In this document: positions 25,534 through 33,899 of the stretch, one piece after another | Numbering within the stretch: position 1 is the first letter of the stretch | Layout: each line of letters opens with the position of its first letter | NCBI RefSeq assembly: GCF_006715725.1 | Contig: NZ_VFNU01000001.1 | Coordinates: forward strand, 620,001 to 684,000 | Length of the DNA: 64,000 nucleotides | Direction: 5' to 3' | From: Nocardioides sp. SLBN-35 | GTDB lineage: Bacteria; Actinomycetota; Actinomycetes; Propionibacteriales; Nocardioidaceae | The notes under the pieces: generated by a model | Databases searched by the model: none | Seen by the model: the letters and a program-made list of their open reading frames with translations, nothing else | What the model was told of the DNA's origin: nothing | Made by a program: the position numbers and the translations under genes

Positions 25534-26006
25534 GCGCTGAGGTCCTCTCGGTGGGCGGCGGAGGTGCCGAGGATGATGCAGTCGACGTGGTGCTCGATGC
25601 CCTCCGCGCTGCGGACGCCGCCGGGCACCAGCGCGTAGACGGGCCACGAGATCAAGGTGCAGTGGGGTTCCTGCAGGGCCGCGTAGTAGCGGCCGTCGAC
25701 CCGGGGCCGGTGTCGGTTGAACCGGGCGTCGGGGGTGAGCCGTCGTCGCGTCCACGGATCGCGGACGGCGAGCCGCAGGCCGACCCGCGCCGCCGGGCGG
25801 GCGAGCAGGCGCGGCAAGGGGAGGGGCAGCGGCAGCAGCCAGTCCGGCTCCTCCTGGAACACCTTGACCGCGCGGGCGGTTCGCATCACCTCGGGCACGA
25901 TCACCGCCGCCTCGCGCCCCGGCGCGATCACCGCCACCGAGCGGCCGGTGAACGCGCGACCGCGCCACTGCTGGCCGCGCAGCAGCTCGCCGTCGTACCC
26001 GCTCAC
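25530..26006 (-). CDS. Truncated Baeyer-Villiger monooxygenase-like protein
   Basis: The 158-residue product aligns with the middle of the neighbouring monooxygenase. It has FTGRSVAVIAPG where the NADPH Rossmann motif would be, then ARAVKVFQEEPDWLLP, RDPWTRRRLTPD and GVRSAEGIEHHVDCIILGT. The N-terminal FAD domain is absent and the NADPH motif is altered (APGREA instead of GTGASA). The gene is not obviously decaying: GTGA and ATGA overlaps couple it to both neighbours and the frame is intact. It may be a non-catalytic partner, or a remnant kept in frame. Confidence 0.7.
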   Translation of the reverse strand: MSGYDGELLRGQQWRGRAFTGRSVAVIAPGREAAVIVPEVMRTARAVKVFQEEPDWLLPLPLPLPRLLARPAARVGLRLAVRDPWTRRRLTPDARFNRHRPRVDGRYYAALQEPHCTLISWPVYALVPGGVRSAEGIEHHVDCIILGTSAAHREDLSA

Positions 26007-26935
26007 GACGCCACCGGCTCGTGGGTCAGCTCGTCCACCCAGGCCTGCGGTCGGCCGAGCACCTTGGCCGGGACGAGGGATGTCAGCCGGACCATCGGGT
26101 CCGCGAGCAGCCGGTGGTACGGCGAGGTGCGGTCGACGACCATCGCGGCCTGGGCCTTGAGCACGTGGTACGCCGGGATCCGGCTCGTGTGCGCGCCGCG
26201 TGAGCCGATCGTGGCGAACCTCCTCACCGCGTTGTAGAGCTTCTGCTCCGGCAGCCCCATCGCCACGATGTTGTCGCGCATCTTGTTGATCAGCGGCGTG
26301 AACACCACGATCAGCCCGAGCACGACCTGGGGCTGCAGCAGCGCTATCGACTCGATGAGCAGCTTGTGCAGCGGTCCCGCGCCGATCAGCTCCAGCACCT
26401 GGAAGTCGACGGTGATGTGCCGCGCCTCGTCGGAGTTGATGTGCCGGAACACCTCGTGACAGACGGGGTCGTGCACCTCGTCGAGCAGGAACTTCACCAG
26501 CGCACCGTCCAGCGCGCACTCCAACAGCGGGATCAGCGTCGCGAGGCCGGTGAGCGGCAGTGTGTCGCCGTAGTCGTCGAGCACCTTGATGGCCAGCTTC
26601 ACGTTGATGTTCGGCTCGGGCGCGTTGCCGTCCTCGTCGAGCATGCCCCACCGCTTCATCAGGGCCAGCTCGGCGTTGGCGTGCTTCTGCTCCTCGGCGT
26701 GGAAGTACTCGTAGATCCGCTGGATCGTGGGCGTCGGTGCCTTCTTCGCCAGTGACGCGAAGCCGCGGGCGCCGACGTGCTCGATCCAGACCAGGTCGGC
26801 CATGAACGGCTTCATCTTCGCGCGCACCTCGTCGGTGACGAGCTCGGCGCCGGGCGCGTCCCAGTCGATGTCGGCCAGGGACCACTGCTTGTCCTTGATG
26901 GTCTGCAGCATCGCCTCGAAGTCGTAGGTGGTCAT
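26003..26935 (-). CDS. Ferritin-like diiron protein (putative oxygenase/desaturase)
   Basis: The 310-residue product is mostly helical. It carries two carboxylate/His motifs, HAEEQKHANAEL (about residue 79) and NSDEARHITVDF (about residue 177), with further Glu residues spaced as in diiron-carboxylate proteins. A hydrophobic stretch (QPQVVLGLIVVFTPLI) follows the second motif. It probably performs an oxygen-dependent reaction on a lipid substrate together with the SDR and monooxygenase of the same operon. The exact family is not certain. Confidence 0.75.
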   Translation of the reverse strand: MTTYDFEAMLQTIKDKQWSLADIDWDAPGAELVTDEVRAKMKPFMADLVWIEHVGARGFASLAKKAPTPTIQRIYEYFHAEEQKHANAELALMKRWGMLDEDGNAPEPNINVKLAIKVLDDYGDTLPLTGLATLIPLLECALDGALVKFLLDEVHDPVCHEVFRHINSDEARHITVDFQVLELIGAGPLHKLLIESIALLQPQVVLGLIVVFTPLINKMRDNIVAMGLPEQKLYNAVRRFATIGSRGAHTSRIPAYHVLKAQAAMVVDRTSPYHRLLADPMVRLTSLVPAKVLGRPQAWVDELTHEPVAS

Positions 26936-27768
26936 CGGTGAGCGCCTTCCTCGTCGGGGACGAAGCGGCCGAGCAGCCCGGCCGCGCGGGTGTAGGGGGC
27001 GGGGAGCAGGCGTTTGGTGCGCCAGAGCAGCTGGGCGTCGAGCTGAGGTACGACGTACAGGCGGCCCTTGTCGTGGGCGTCGAGGGTGGTGCGGGCGACC
27101 CGGTCGGCCGAGAAGCCGGCGATCCCCGCGATGCGACGCGCCAGCCCGGCCGCGCCGGGGTCGATCAGCTCGCCGTCGAAGATGTTGGTCTTCACGAAGG
27201 TCGGGCAGAGCACGGTGACCGTGATACCGGTGCCGGCCAGCTCGGCCGCGAGGGTCTCGGACAGGCTGACCACGCCGGCCTTGCTGACGTTGTAGGCCCC
27301 CATCCGCGGTGCGGCGGTGAAGCCCGCGGCGGAGGCGACGTTGATCACGCCGCCGCCCCGGCCAGCCGCGCGCAGGGTCGGCACGAACACGTGGCAGCCG
27401 TGGATGACGCCCCACAGGTTCACACCGAGGGTGCGTTGCCAGTCGGCGAGCGGCGCGTCGCCGACGACCTTCCCGCCGGCGCCGATGCCGGCGTTGTTGA
27501 GGACGAGGCGGGGTGCGCCGTCGAACCAGTCGAGCGCCGTGTCGTGCAGGGCCTGGACCTGGGCCAGGTCGGCGACGTCGCACGCCACGGCGATCGCCGT
27601 ACCGCCGACGGCCTCGATGGCGGTGACGGTGTCCTTCGTGGCGGTCTCGTCGAGGTCCGCGCAGACCACGCGCCCGCCACGCCGGGCCAACTCGCGGGCG
27701 AAGGCGCGGCCGATGCCGCTGCCCGCTCCGGTGACGACCGCGTCGGCGTCCTTCGTGCGACGTGCCAT
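26932..27768 (-). CDS. Short-chain dehydrogenase/reductase (SadH-like)
   Basis: The 278-residue enzyme has the SDR cofactor motif VTGAGSGIGRA (about residue 12), LNNAGIGAGG, a catalytic Ser in INVASAAG and YNVSK. A longer C-terminal tail than the minimal SDR resembles mycobacterial SadH, which lies in the mymA operon. It likely interconverts an alcohol and a ketone or aldehyde handled by the monooxygenase. ATGA overlap with the downstream diiron gene and a 1-bp gap from the esterase gene show a single operon. Confidence 0.9.
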   Translation of the reverse strand: MARRTKDADAVVTGAGSGIGRAFARELARRGGRVVCADLDETATKDTVTAIEAVGGTAIAVACDVADLAQVQALHDTALDWFDGAPRLVLNNAGIGAGGKVVGDAPLADWQRTLGVNLWGVIHGCHVFVPTLRAAGRGGGVINVASAAGFTAAPRMGAYNVSKAGVVSLSETLAAELAGTGITVTVLCPTFVKTNIFDGELIDPGAAGLARRIAGIAGFSADRVARTTLDAHDKGRLYVVPQLDAQLLWRTKRLLPAPYTRAAGLLGRFVPDEEGAHR

Positions 27769-27769
27769 G

Positions 27770-28780
27770 TCAGGCCTCCTTGACGGGGTGGACCAGGGTC
27801 AGGGCGCTGCGGCGGCGCTGGACCTCGAGCTGCTCGTCGACGAAGTCCGCCGCGACGTCGAGCGCGCGGTCGGCCTCGGGCACGACCCGCGGCAGCGCCT
27901 GGAAGACGTGCATCTGGTCCGGCCACACCTCGAGCCGGCACTCGGCGCCGCTGGACGACAGGCCGCGGGCGAGCTCGATCGCGTCGGCGGCGAGCATCTC
28001 GGCACCGCCGGCCTGCACGAGGGTCGGCGGGAAGCGATCGGCGCCGTCGAAGGTGAAGGAGAGCCGGGCGGCCCTCGGGTCGTGCCCGGCGACGTACAGG
28101 TCGAGCATCCGGGCCGCCCTCGACGCCGAGATCATCGGGTCCGGGCGCATCCGCTCGCGGGCCGCGGCCAGTGACATCGACAGGTCGAGGACCGGTGAGA
28201 ACGCGACCAGCGCCGCCGGCGAGGTCCGGCCCTCGCGGATCAGCTCCAGGGCGAGGTCGACGGCGAGGTGGCCGCCGGCGGAGTCCCCGGCGAGCACGAT
28301 CCGGGCGGGGTCGTGGCCCTCGCCGATCAGCCACTCGTACGCCGCCCGCACGTCGTCGGCCGCGCTGGGGAAGCGGTGCGAGGGCGCCAGCCGGTAGTCA
28401 CAGGCGAACACCGGAAGCCCGGTGCGCGCCGACAGTCGCGAGGTCAGGCCGCGGTGGGTCCGCGACGAGCAGATCGTGTACGCACTGCCGTGGACGTAGA
28501 GCACGACCGCGTCGTCCCGCTCGGCGCCGGGGCCGCGCACCCACTCGCCGCGTGGCGTGGGGCCGGAGGTCGCCGGCCGCTCGACCCGGACCACGCGGCT
28601 GCCGCGCAACGGTGGGCCGAAGACTGCGAGGCTGCCGGCGACCAGCCCACGCGAGAACCGGATGCCCGCCCGGTTGAGCGGGACGACCGCGGTGAGCGGG
28701 CGCAGGGTCCGTGCCGTGACGGCCGCGGCAGCGCGGCTGCGCACCGAGCCGCGGACCTGGGCCGCTTTCTGAAGGCGCAT
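27770..28780 (-). CDS. Alpha/beta hydrolase, hormone-sensitive-lipase (LipR-like) family
   Basis: The 336-residue esterase has the oxyanion motif YVHGSAY (HG), the nucleophile elbow GDSAGG, and a C-terminal catalytic Asp/His region EVWPDQMHVFQ. It is the first gene of the operon and probably cleaves an ester made by the monooxygenase. The start is the ATG at 28780, just inside the palindrome shared with the divergent TetR gene; an ATG at 28795 is a second possibility. Confidence 0.87.
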   Translation of the reverse strand: MRLQKAAQVRGSVRSRAAAAVTARTLRPLTAVVPLNRAGIRFSRGLVAGSLAVFGPPLRGSRVVRVERPATSGPTPRGEWVRGPGAERDDAVVLYVHGSAYTICSSRTHRGLTSRLSARTGLPVFACDYRLAPSHRFPSAADDVRAAYEWLIGEGHDPARIVLAGDSAGGHLAVDLALELIREGRTSPAALVAFSPVLDLSMSLAAARERMRPDPMISASRAARMLDLYVAGHDPRAARLSFTFDGADRFPPTLVQAGGAEMLAADAIELARGLSSSGAECRLEVWPDQMHVFQALPRVVPEADRALDVAADFVDEQLEVQRRRSALTLVHPVKEA

Positions 28781-28804
28781 GCCCTCACATTGCATTCTGA
28801 GGGC
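28781..28804. promoter_or_regulatory. Candidate TetR operator
   Basis: GCCCTCA (28781-28787) and TGAGGGC (28798-28804) are exact complements separated by 10 AT-richer bases. The palindrome fills half of the 45-bp gap between the divergent esterase operon and the TetR gene, the expected place for an autoregulated TetR site. Confidence 0.6.
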
Positions 28805-28825
28805 GGGTGCCGTCAAGATGTTGGG

Positions 28826-29476
28826 GTGGACACAGCAGCGCAGGCCACTCGTCGCCGGTACGGCGGCAAGTCGGCCGACGAGCGCCGTGCGGAGCGTCGT
28901 ACCGCCCTGGTCGCGGCTGCGCTGGAGATCTGGCAGGAGAGCGGCTGGGCCGCGGTGACCATGCGCGGGGTGTGCGCGCGGGCGAGCCTGACGGACCGGT
29001 ACTTCTACGAGAGCTTCGCCGACCGTGACGCGCTCCTCGCGGCGCTGTGGGACCAGGTCCGGGACGAGACGCTGGCGATGCTGCTGGCCAGCATCGTGCC
29101 GCACGCCGACGACGACCCGCTGGTCCAGCTCCGCGCCGCGCTGTTCGCCGTCGTCCACCACATCGGGGATGAGCCGCAGCGGGCGCAGATCATCTTCGGC
29201 GACCACGCGGGCAGCGCCGTGCTCGAGCAGCGGCGCCGTGAGACCATCCAGCTGGCGGTCGACCTGCTGATCGACCTGGCTCGTCCCTACCTCCGCGCCG
29301 ACGCCGACGAGACCGGCCTGCGGATCAGCGTGCTGCTCGGCATCGGCGGGTTCGTCGAGACCGTCTTGGCCTGGCAGTCCGGACTGGTCGAGGTCGACGC
29401 CGACGAGCTGGTCGAGCACCTCACCGCGGTCGGTGCGGCGATGGCGCCGCGCTTCCTGCGCGACGACGCGCTGTAG
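28826..29476 (+). CDS. TetR family transcriptional regulator
   Basis: The 216-residue product has an N-terminal TetR HTH (ALVAAALEIWQESGWAAVTMRGVCARASLTDRYFYESFADRDALL, shown here by its ends ALVAAALEIW and YFYESFADRD) and a helical ligand domain. The GTG at 28826 is taken because it lies six bases after a CAAGAT hexamer. It is divergent from the esterase-SDR-monooxygenase operon and probably controls it and itself through the palindrome at 28781-28804. Confidence 0.9.
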   Translation: MDTAAQATRRRYGGKSADERRAERRTALVAAALEIWQESGWAAVTMRGVCARASLTDRYFYESFADRDALLAALWDQVRDETLAMLLASIVPHADDDPLVQLRAALFAVVHHIGDEPQRAQIIFGDHAGSAVLEQRRRETIQLAVDLLIDLARPYLRADADETGLRISVLLGIGGFVETVLAWQSGLVEVDADELVEHLTAVGAAMAPRFLRDDAL

Positions 29477-29601
29477 GCCGTCTCCGCGCCCGGATTCTCA
29501 GGGTTCTCTGGGGCTGGGCGAGGGGATGCGTCCAGGTTCGGTTGATGAGGTTGACACAGCAACCGTTCTCGGACCGGGCCGTGGGCTCGGAAAGGTGTGT
29601 C

Positions 29602-30039
29602 ATGAACCGTCTCCTCCGCCCCCTCCCTGCGTCCGGCCAGCACCTGGCGCTCCTCGTGGCGCGCGTCCTCGTGGGCGTCGTCCTGGTCGCCCACGGCTGG
29701 CAGAAGCTCGACGAGTACACGCTCGACGGCACCGCCGCGAGCTTCGAGGAGATGGGGGTGCCGGCCGCGCGCGCGGCGGCGACGTTCGCCGCGTTCGCCG
29801 AGCTCGGCGGCGGCGCACTGCTCATCGTCGGCCTGCTCACCCCGGTGGCCGCGCTGCTGGTCGCCCTGAACATGGCCGGCGCCTGGTATTACGGCCACCG
29901 CGGGACCGGCATCTTCGTGGCCGAGGGCGGCGGGGAGCTGGTGATGGTGATCGGGGCTGTGGTGCTGGCGATCGCGGCGACCGGTGCGGGCCGGTTCAGC
30001 CTCGACGCGATCCTGCAGCGCCGGGCCACCGCCCGCTGA
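29602..30039 (+). CDS. DoxX family membrane protein
   Basis: The 145-residue product has four hydrophobic helices and the DoxX-type start LLVARVLVGVVLVAHGWQKL, then GALLIVGLLTPVAALLVALNM. DoxX proteins are small membrane proteins linked to redox and stress functions. The ATG at 29602 follows a GGAAAGG site. Its 3' end overlaps the convergent methyltransferase gene by 44 bp. Confidence 0.88.
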   Translation: MNRLLRPLPASGQHLALLVARVLVGVVLVAHGWQKLDEYTLDGTAASFEEMGVPAARAAATFAAFAELGGGALLIVGLLTPVAALLVALNMAGAWYYGHRGTGIFVAEGGGELVMVIGAVVLAIAATGAGRFSLDAILQRRATAR

Positions 30040-30787
30040 CGGCGGTCGTCTCGCGGTCGTCGTCGTGGTGGACCTCGGCGACCAGGCTCGCGGCGGTGAA
30101 CGCGACGGTCGCGGCGGCGGCCTGGTCCTGAGAGACCTCGCAGAACAGCACCCCGCCCGGTCGTAGCCAGGTGGGCGCGAGGGCGGCGACCCGGCGGAGC
30201 AGGTCGAGGCCGTCGGCGCCGCCGTCGACGGTGCCTCGCGGCTCGTGGTCGCGGGACTCGGGCGGCATCAGGGCCACGGCGGCGCTCGGCACGTAGGGGA
30301 CGTTCGCGACGATCACCGCCGCACTCCGTTCCAGGGACGGCGGCAGCGCGGCCGTCAGGTCGCCGGCGACGGCGGACCCGCCGACCGGCGCCAGGTTGCG
30401 GGCCGCGCATGCGACGGCCACGGGGTCGATGTCGGACGCGCGCACGCTGATGCCGGGGACCCGGCGCGCCAGCGCGAGCCCGAGGGCTCCGCTTCCGCAG
30501 CACAGGTCGAGCACGGTGTCGCCGGGTCTCAGCAGCGGCGCCGCCAGCTCGACGAGGTACGCCGTGCGCTGGCGCGGGACGAACACGCCCGGCTCCACCG
30601 CCACCCGGCCACCGTCGAAGCCGACCCAGCCGACGACGTGCTCGAGGGGGTCGCCGGCGACGCGGCGGGCGAGCATCTCCTCGAGGTGCGCCGGCGAGGT
30701 CGCCGACGAGGTCAGCACCTCGGCCTCCTCCTCGGCGAACACGCAGCCCGCCGCACGGAGCCGGGAGACGAGGTCGGTCACCCGCAC
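29996..30787 (-). CDS. PrmC-related protein N5-glutamine methyltransferase-like
   Basis: The 263-residue product has an SAM-binding motif VLDLCCGSGALGLALA (about residue 95) and NVPYVP in place of the NPPY motif of release-factor methyltransferase PrmC. That change is typical of the PrmC-related group rather than true PrmC. The start is GTG at 30787. The target is not known. Confidence 0.82.
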   Translation of the reverse strand: MRVTDLVSRLRAAGCVFAEEEAEVLTSSATSPAHLEEMLARRVAGDPLEHVVGWVGFDGGRVAVEPGVFVPRQRTAYLVELAAPLLRPGDTVLDLCCGSGALGLALARRVPGISVRASDIDPVAVACAARNLAPVGGSAVAGDLTAALPPSLERSAAVIVANVPYVPSAAVALMPPESRDHEPRGTVDGGADGLDLLRRVAALAPTWLRPGGVLFCEVSQDQAAAATVAFTAASLVAEVHHDDDRETTAVSGRWPGAAGSRRG

Positions 30788-30793
30788 AGGGTG

Positions 30794-31021
30794 TCAGCCG
30801 CGCGGCATCAGCCACCAGCCGGCGAGGTACACGAGGAGCGCGGCGCCGCCGGTGAAGACGGTCACGGCGACCATCAGCAGCCGGACGACGGTCACGTCGA
30901 CGTTGAGGTGCGCGGCGAGCCCGGAGCAGACGCCCGCGATCATCTTGTCGTGCTCGCGGCGGGTCAGCCGCCGGGGCGTGACGGGGTTCTGGGGGCTGGA
31001 GTAGGTGTCGTAGTTGCTCAT
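30794..31021 (-). CDS. PspC domain protein
   Basis: The 75-residue product has the PspC core RRLTRREHDKMIAGVCSGLA, HLNVDVTVVRLLMVAVTVFTGG and a hydrophobic end YLAGWWLMPRG. PspC-type proteins sit in the membrane and sense or resist envelope stress. It is 6 bp from the methyltransferase gene on the same strand. Confidence 0.92.
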   Translation of the reverse strand: MSNYDTYSSPQNPVTPRRLTRREHDKMIAGVCSGLAAHLNVDVTVVRLLMVAVTVFTGGAALLVYLAGWWLMPRG

Positions 31022-31129
31022 GCCCCAACGGTGCCTCGTCGCCCGCCGCGACACATCGGGGAACGACCCCGGTCCGACCCGGATCCGACCCTGAGACCCC
31101 TGGGTCGGCGGACCTGCCACAATCGACCC

Positions 31130-31936
31130 GTGCCCACCGTACGACCCCAGGTGGTCGCCCACCGCGGCGCCAGTCACGAGCTCGCCGAGCACACCCTGGG
31201 CGCCTACCTCGAGGCCCTCGACACCGGCGCCGGCGGACTCGAGTGCGATGTCCGGCTCACCGCGGACGGGCACCTCGTCTGCGTGCACGACCGCGACCTG
31301 CGTCGTACCGCCGCCACCAAGGGCATCGTGTCGACGATGGACCTCGCGGACCTCTCCGAGCTCGACTTCGCGGCCTGGAAGAACCCGTGGGCCGATCTCG
31401 ACGACGAGGCGCCCGACGAGGACCAGGACCTGCGCGGCGTGCTCACCCTGCGCAAGCTGCTCGAGACCGTCGCCGACTACGACCGCCGGGTCGAGGTGGC
31501 GATCGAGACCAAGCACCCGACGAGGTACGGCGGCCTGGTCGAGAAGCGCCTGGTCGACATGCTGCGCGACTTCGGCTGGGACCAGGCCGGTGCTCCGGTC
31601 CGGGTGATGAGCTTCTCGTTCACCGCGCTGCAGCGCGTCGAGCGGCTGGCGCCGGAGATCCAGCTGGTCCAGCTGCTCGACAAGCCGAACTACTGGCCGA
31701 TGCTGCGCCGGGTGATCGGCCGCGACTGGATCGTCGGCCCCGGCATCAAGATGCTGCGCGACCATCCCCGGGTCGGCGAGTCGATCGCCCGGTCGGGACG
31801 CGACATCCACGTGTGGACGGTCAACAAGGAGAAGGACCTCGACCGCTGCCTCGGCCTCGGCGTGAAGGCCGTGATCAGCGACCGGCCGCGGCTGATGCTC
31901 GACCTGCTGGAGCAGCGGTTCGGCCCTGCCGAGTAG
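31130..31936 (+). CDS. Glycerophosphodiester phosphodiesterase family protein
   Basis: The 268-residue enzyme has VVAHRGASHELAEHT with the catalytic His-Arg, a metal-binding ECDVRLTADGHLVCVHD, and a late HVWTVNKEKDLDRCL. It should split glycerophosphodiesters into glycerol-3-phosphate and an alcohol. The GTG start lies six bases after CACAAT (31118-31123), so it is probably leaderless. Confidence 0.92.
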   Translation: MPTVRPQVVAHRGASHELAEHTLGAYLEALDTGAGGLECDVRLTADGHLVCVHDRDLRRTAATKGIVSTMDLADLSELDFAAWKNPWADLDDEAPDEDQDLRGVLTLRKLLETVADYDRRVEVAIETKHPTRYGGLVEKRLVDMLRDFGWDQAGAPVRVMSFSFTALQRVERLAPEIQLVQLLDKPNYWPMLRRVIGRDWIVGPGIKMLRDHPRVGESIARSGRDIHVWTVNKEKDLDRCLGLGVKAVISDRPRLMLDLLEQRFGPAE

Positions 31937-31946
31937 GTTTCCGCGC

Positions 31947-32882
31947 ATGGCGAAGAAGAACCGCACCAAGACCGCTGCCGAGACCCCTGCGGGCGAGGTC
32001 GGCCCCCGGCAGCCCTGCCCCTGCGGCTCCGGCAAGCGCTACAAGGCGTGCCACGGCGCGCCCGGCGGTGGCCAGGTCTTCGTCAAGCGCCCGTTCGAGG
32101 GTCTGCCGTCGGAGTGCGACATCGTCGCGCTGCGTGAGCTGGTGCCCGCCGCGACCGTGCCGCTGAGCCTGCAGGGCGAGTACGCGGACCGCGTGGTCAA
32201 GCTCTGCACGCTGCTGCCGATGGCGGCGCCCGCGCTGGTCCGCGACAGCGGCGAAGTGTGGCTCGGCCTGCAGGTCCAGCACAACTTCGGCGACCCGGCC
32301 CGCGACCTCGGCGCCGTTCTCATCGATGCCCTGGCCGCCGAGCCCGGCGCCGGCATGGTCGGCCTGACCGCGCCTCCGGGACCCGGCCCGCGGCTGCAGG
32401 ACCTCGTCACCGGCGACGACCTCGCCGTCGAGGTGCACGAGGGCTTCGACTACTGGGTCTCCGACATGGACGCCAGCTCCGAGCTGGCCCAGGCGCTGGA
32501 GCAGGCCCAGGGTGCGGCGGCCCCGACCGCGCGGCTGACCGGCGTGAGCGCGGCGTACTGGACCCGGATGGGCGCCAAGGAGCACCTGCGCTGGGTGATG
32601 CCCGAGCCCGAGGACGCCCTCCTCGACGCCCTCGCCCGGCTGCACGTGTCCGGCGACGACGTGATCGTCCCGGACGCCCGCTTCGTCGGCATGTTCCGCG
32701 CGCACGGCCTGCTCGCCCCGGTCTGGGACCTGCCCGTCGGCACCGGCCCGGAGCCGCTTGAGGAGGCCGCCACGGCGTTCAAGGTCAAGCTCGACGCGGC
32801 CCTCGCCGACACCAGCGACCTCACCACCGAGCAGCGATCGGCCCGCAACGGCCTCGCCAACCGCCAGGTGACGATCCGCTAG
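31947..32882 (+). CDS. DUF5926 family protein with N-terminal SEC-C motif
   Basis: The 311-residue product starts with a basic tail and a SEC-C zinc motif (PCPCGSGKRYKACHG, about residues 23-37), followed by a conserved actinobacterial domain of unknown function. SEC-C motifs bind zinc and occur in SecA and many unrelated proteins. TAGGTT, which includes the stop of the upstream gene, lies 7 nt before the ATG, so it can have its own leaderless transcript. Confidence 0.88.
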   Translation: MAKKNRTKTAAETPAGEVGPRQPCPCGSGKRYKACHGAPGGGQVFVKRPFEGLPSECDIVALRELVPAATVPLSLQGEYADRVVKLCTLLPMAAPALVRDSGEVWLGLQVQHNFGDPARDLGAVLIDALAAEPGAGMVGLTAPPGPGPRLQDLVTGDDLAVEVHEGFDYWVSDMDASSELAQALEQAQGAAAPTARLTGVSAAYWTRMGAKEHLRWVMPEPEDALLDALARLHVSGDDVIVPDARFVGMFRAHGLLAPVWDLPVGTGPEPLEEAATAFKVKLDAALADTSDLTTEQRSARNGLANRQVTIR

Positions 32883-33889
32883 CGGGCCTGCAGCGCCCAG
32901 ACCTTGAGTCGCGAGTAGCCCTTCACCGAGACTCGCCGCAGCCGCCGGAAGCGGTAGGTGCCGGTGTGCTCGTCGGACTCGTCGTCCTCACGCCCGGTGA
33001 GCGCCTCGTAGGCGCCGAGGTCGACCAGCACCGAGCTGGGCCGGGCCACCGAGGTGAGCCGGGCGGCGATGTTGACGACGGGACCGAAGACGTCGCCGAG
33101 TCGGGTGACCACCTCGCCGTACGCGATGCCCGCGCGGACAGCGGGGAACGGGTCTTCCGGGTCGGCGCCACGGCGGGTGAGCTCGAGCGCGATGTCGGCC
33201 ATCGCCTCGGGCGAGTCGGCGACGATGAGCAGCTCGTCGCCGATGTTCTTGATGATCCGGCCGCCGCGGTCGACGGTCAGCCCGAGCACGGTGGACTCGA
33301 AGGACTCCAGCCAGGTCACCAGCTCGCGGTCGCTGAGCGTGCGGGAGCGGGAGGTGTAGCCGACGATGTCGACGAAGCACACGGCGAGCATCGCGGTGGG
33401 GCCGGAGGTCTGCTCGGCCAGCAGGCGGGCGCTCGCGCTGAGCAGGTGGCGGCGCCACACGTAGCTCTGCAGCTCCTCCACCCGCGGCATCACCTCGTCG
33501 GAGACGGCGAGCAGCCCGGCGGTCGGGTCGGCGCCGGCGTCGGCCGCGACCGAGGCCAGCAGTGCGACCTGCCAGTCGGCGAGCCGGGCGAAGCTGCGGC
33601 CCCAGGTGCGGACCAGGCCGTCCTGCCGCTCCTGGCTGAGGATCCCGAGCCGGATCAGGTCGTGGGTCAGCTGCAGCGCCCGGACGTCGGCGGACGTGAA
33701 CGCCGCCTCGTCGTCGGGCACGTGGGCGAAGCCCAGCAGGTGCCACAGCTCGTTGGCCGTCTCCAGCGGTACGCCGGCCCGCTCGGCCACCTGCTCCTGG
33801 GTGAGCCAGGGCGCCTCGCCGAGGAGGTGCTCCTCAAGCGCGCCGACGACCCCGCCGTCAGTGCCGGCGGGGCCCTCGGCCGTGCTCAT
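32879..33889 (-). CDS. Class III adenylate/guanylate cyclase with N-terminal regulatory domain
   Basis: The 336-residue product has a helical N-terminal half (about residues 1-160) like the autoinhibitory domain of mycobacterial Rv1264/Rv2212-type cyclases. The catalytic domain follows, with metal Asp in CFVDIVGYTSRS, the second Asp in IIKNIGDELLIVAD, and VFGPVVNIAARLTS with the transition-state Asn/Arg helix. It should make cAMP in the cytoplasm. The gene upstream on the same strand encodes a cyclic-nucleotide-binding domain, 11 bp away. Confidence 0.9.
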   Translation of the reverse strand: MSTAEGPAGTDGGVVGALEEHLLGEAPWLTQEQVAERAGVPLETANELWHLLGFAHVPDDEAAFTSADVRALQLTHDLIRLGILSQERQDGLVRTWGRSFARLADWQVALLASVAADAGADPTAGLLAVSDEVMPRVEELQSYVWRRHLLSASARLLAEQTSGPTAMLAVCFVDIVGYTSRSRTLSDRELVTWLESFESTVLGLTVDRGGRIIKNIGDELLIVADSPEAMADIALELTRRGADPEDPFPAVRAGIAYGEVVTRLGDVFGPVVNIAARLTSVARPSSVLVDLGAYEALTGREDDESDEHTGTYRFRRLRRVSVKGYSRLKVWALQAR

Positions 33890-33899
33890 CGGCGCTCGG

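Noticed and set aside
29551..29580. TTGACA at 29551-29556 as the -35 of the DoxX gene
   Set aside because: No acceptable -10 hexamer lies at 16-19 bp spacing, so the promoter was not listed.
30785..30787. Annotation of the methyltransferase as true PrmC
   Set aside because: The motif is NVPY rather than NPPY and there is no release-factor gene beside it, so it was placed in the PrmC-related group only.
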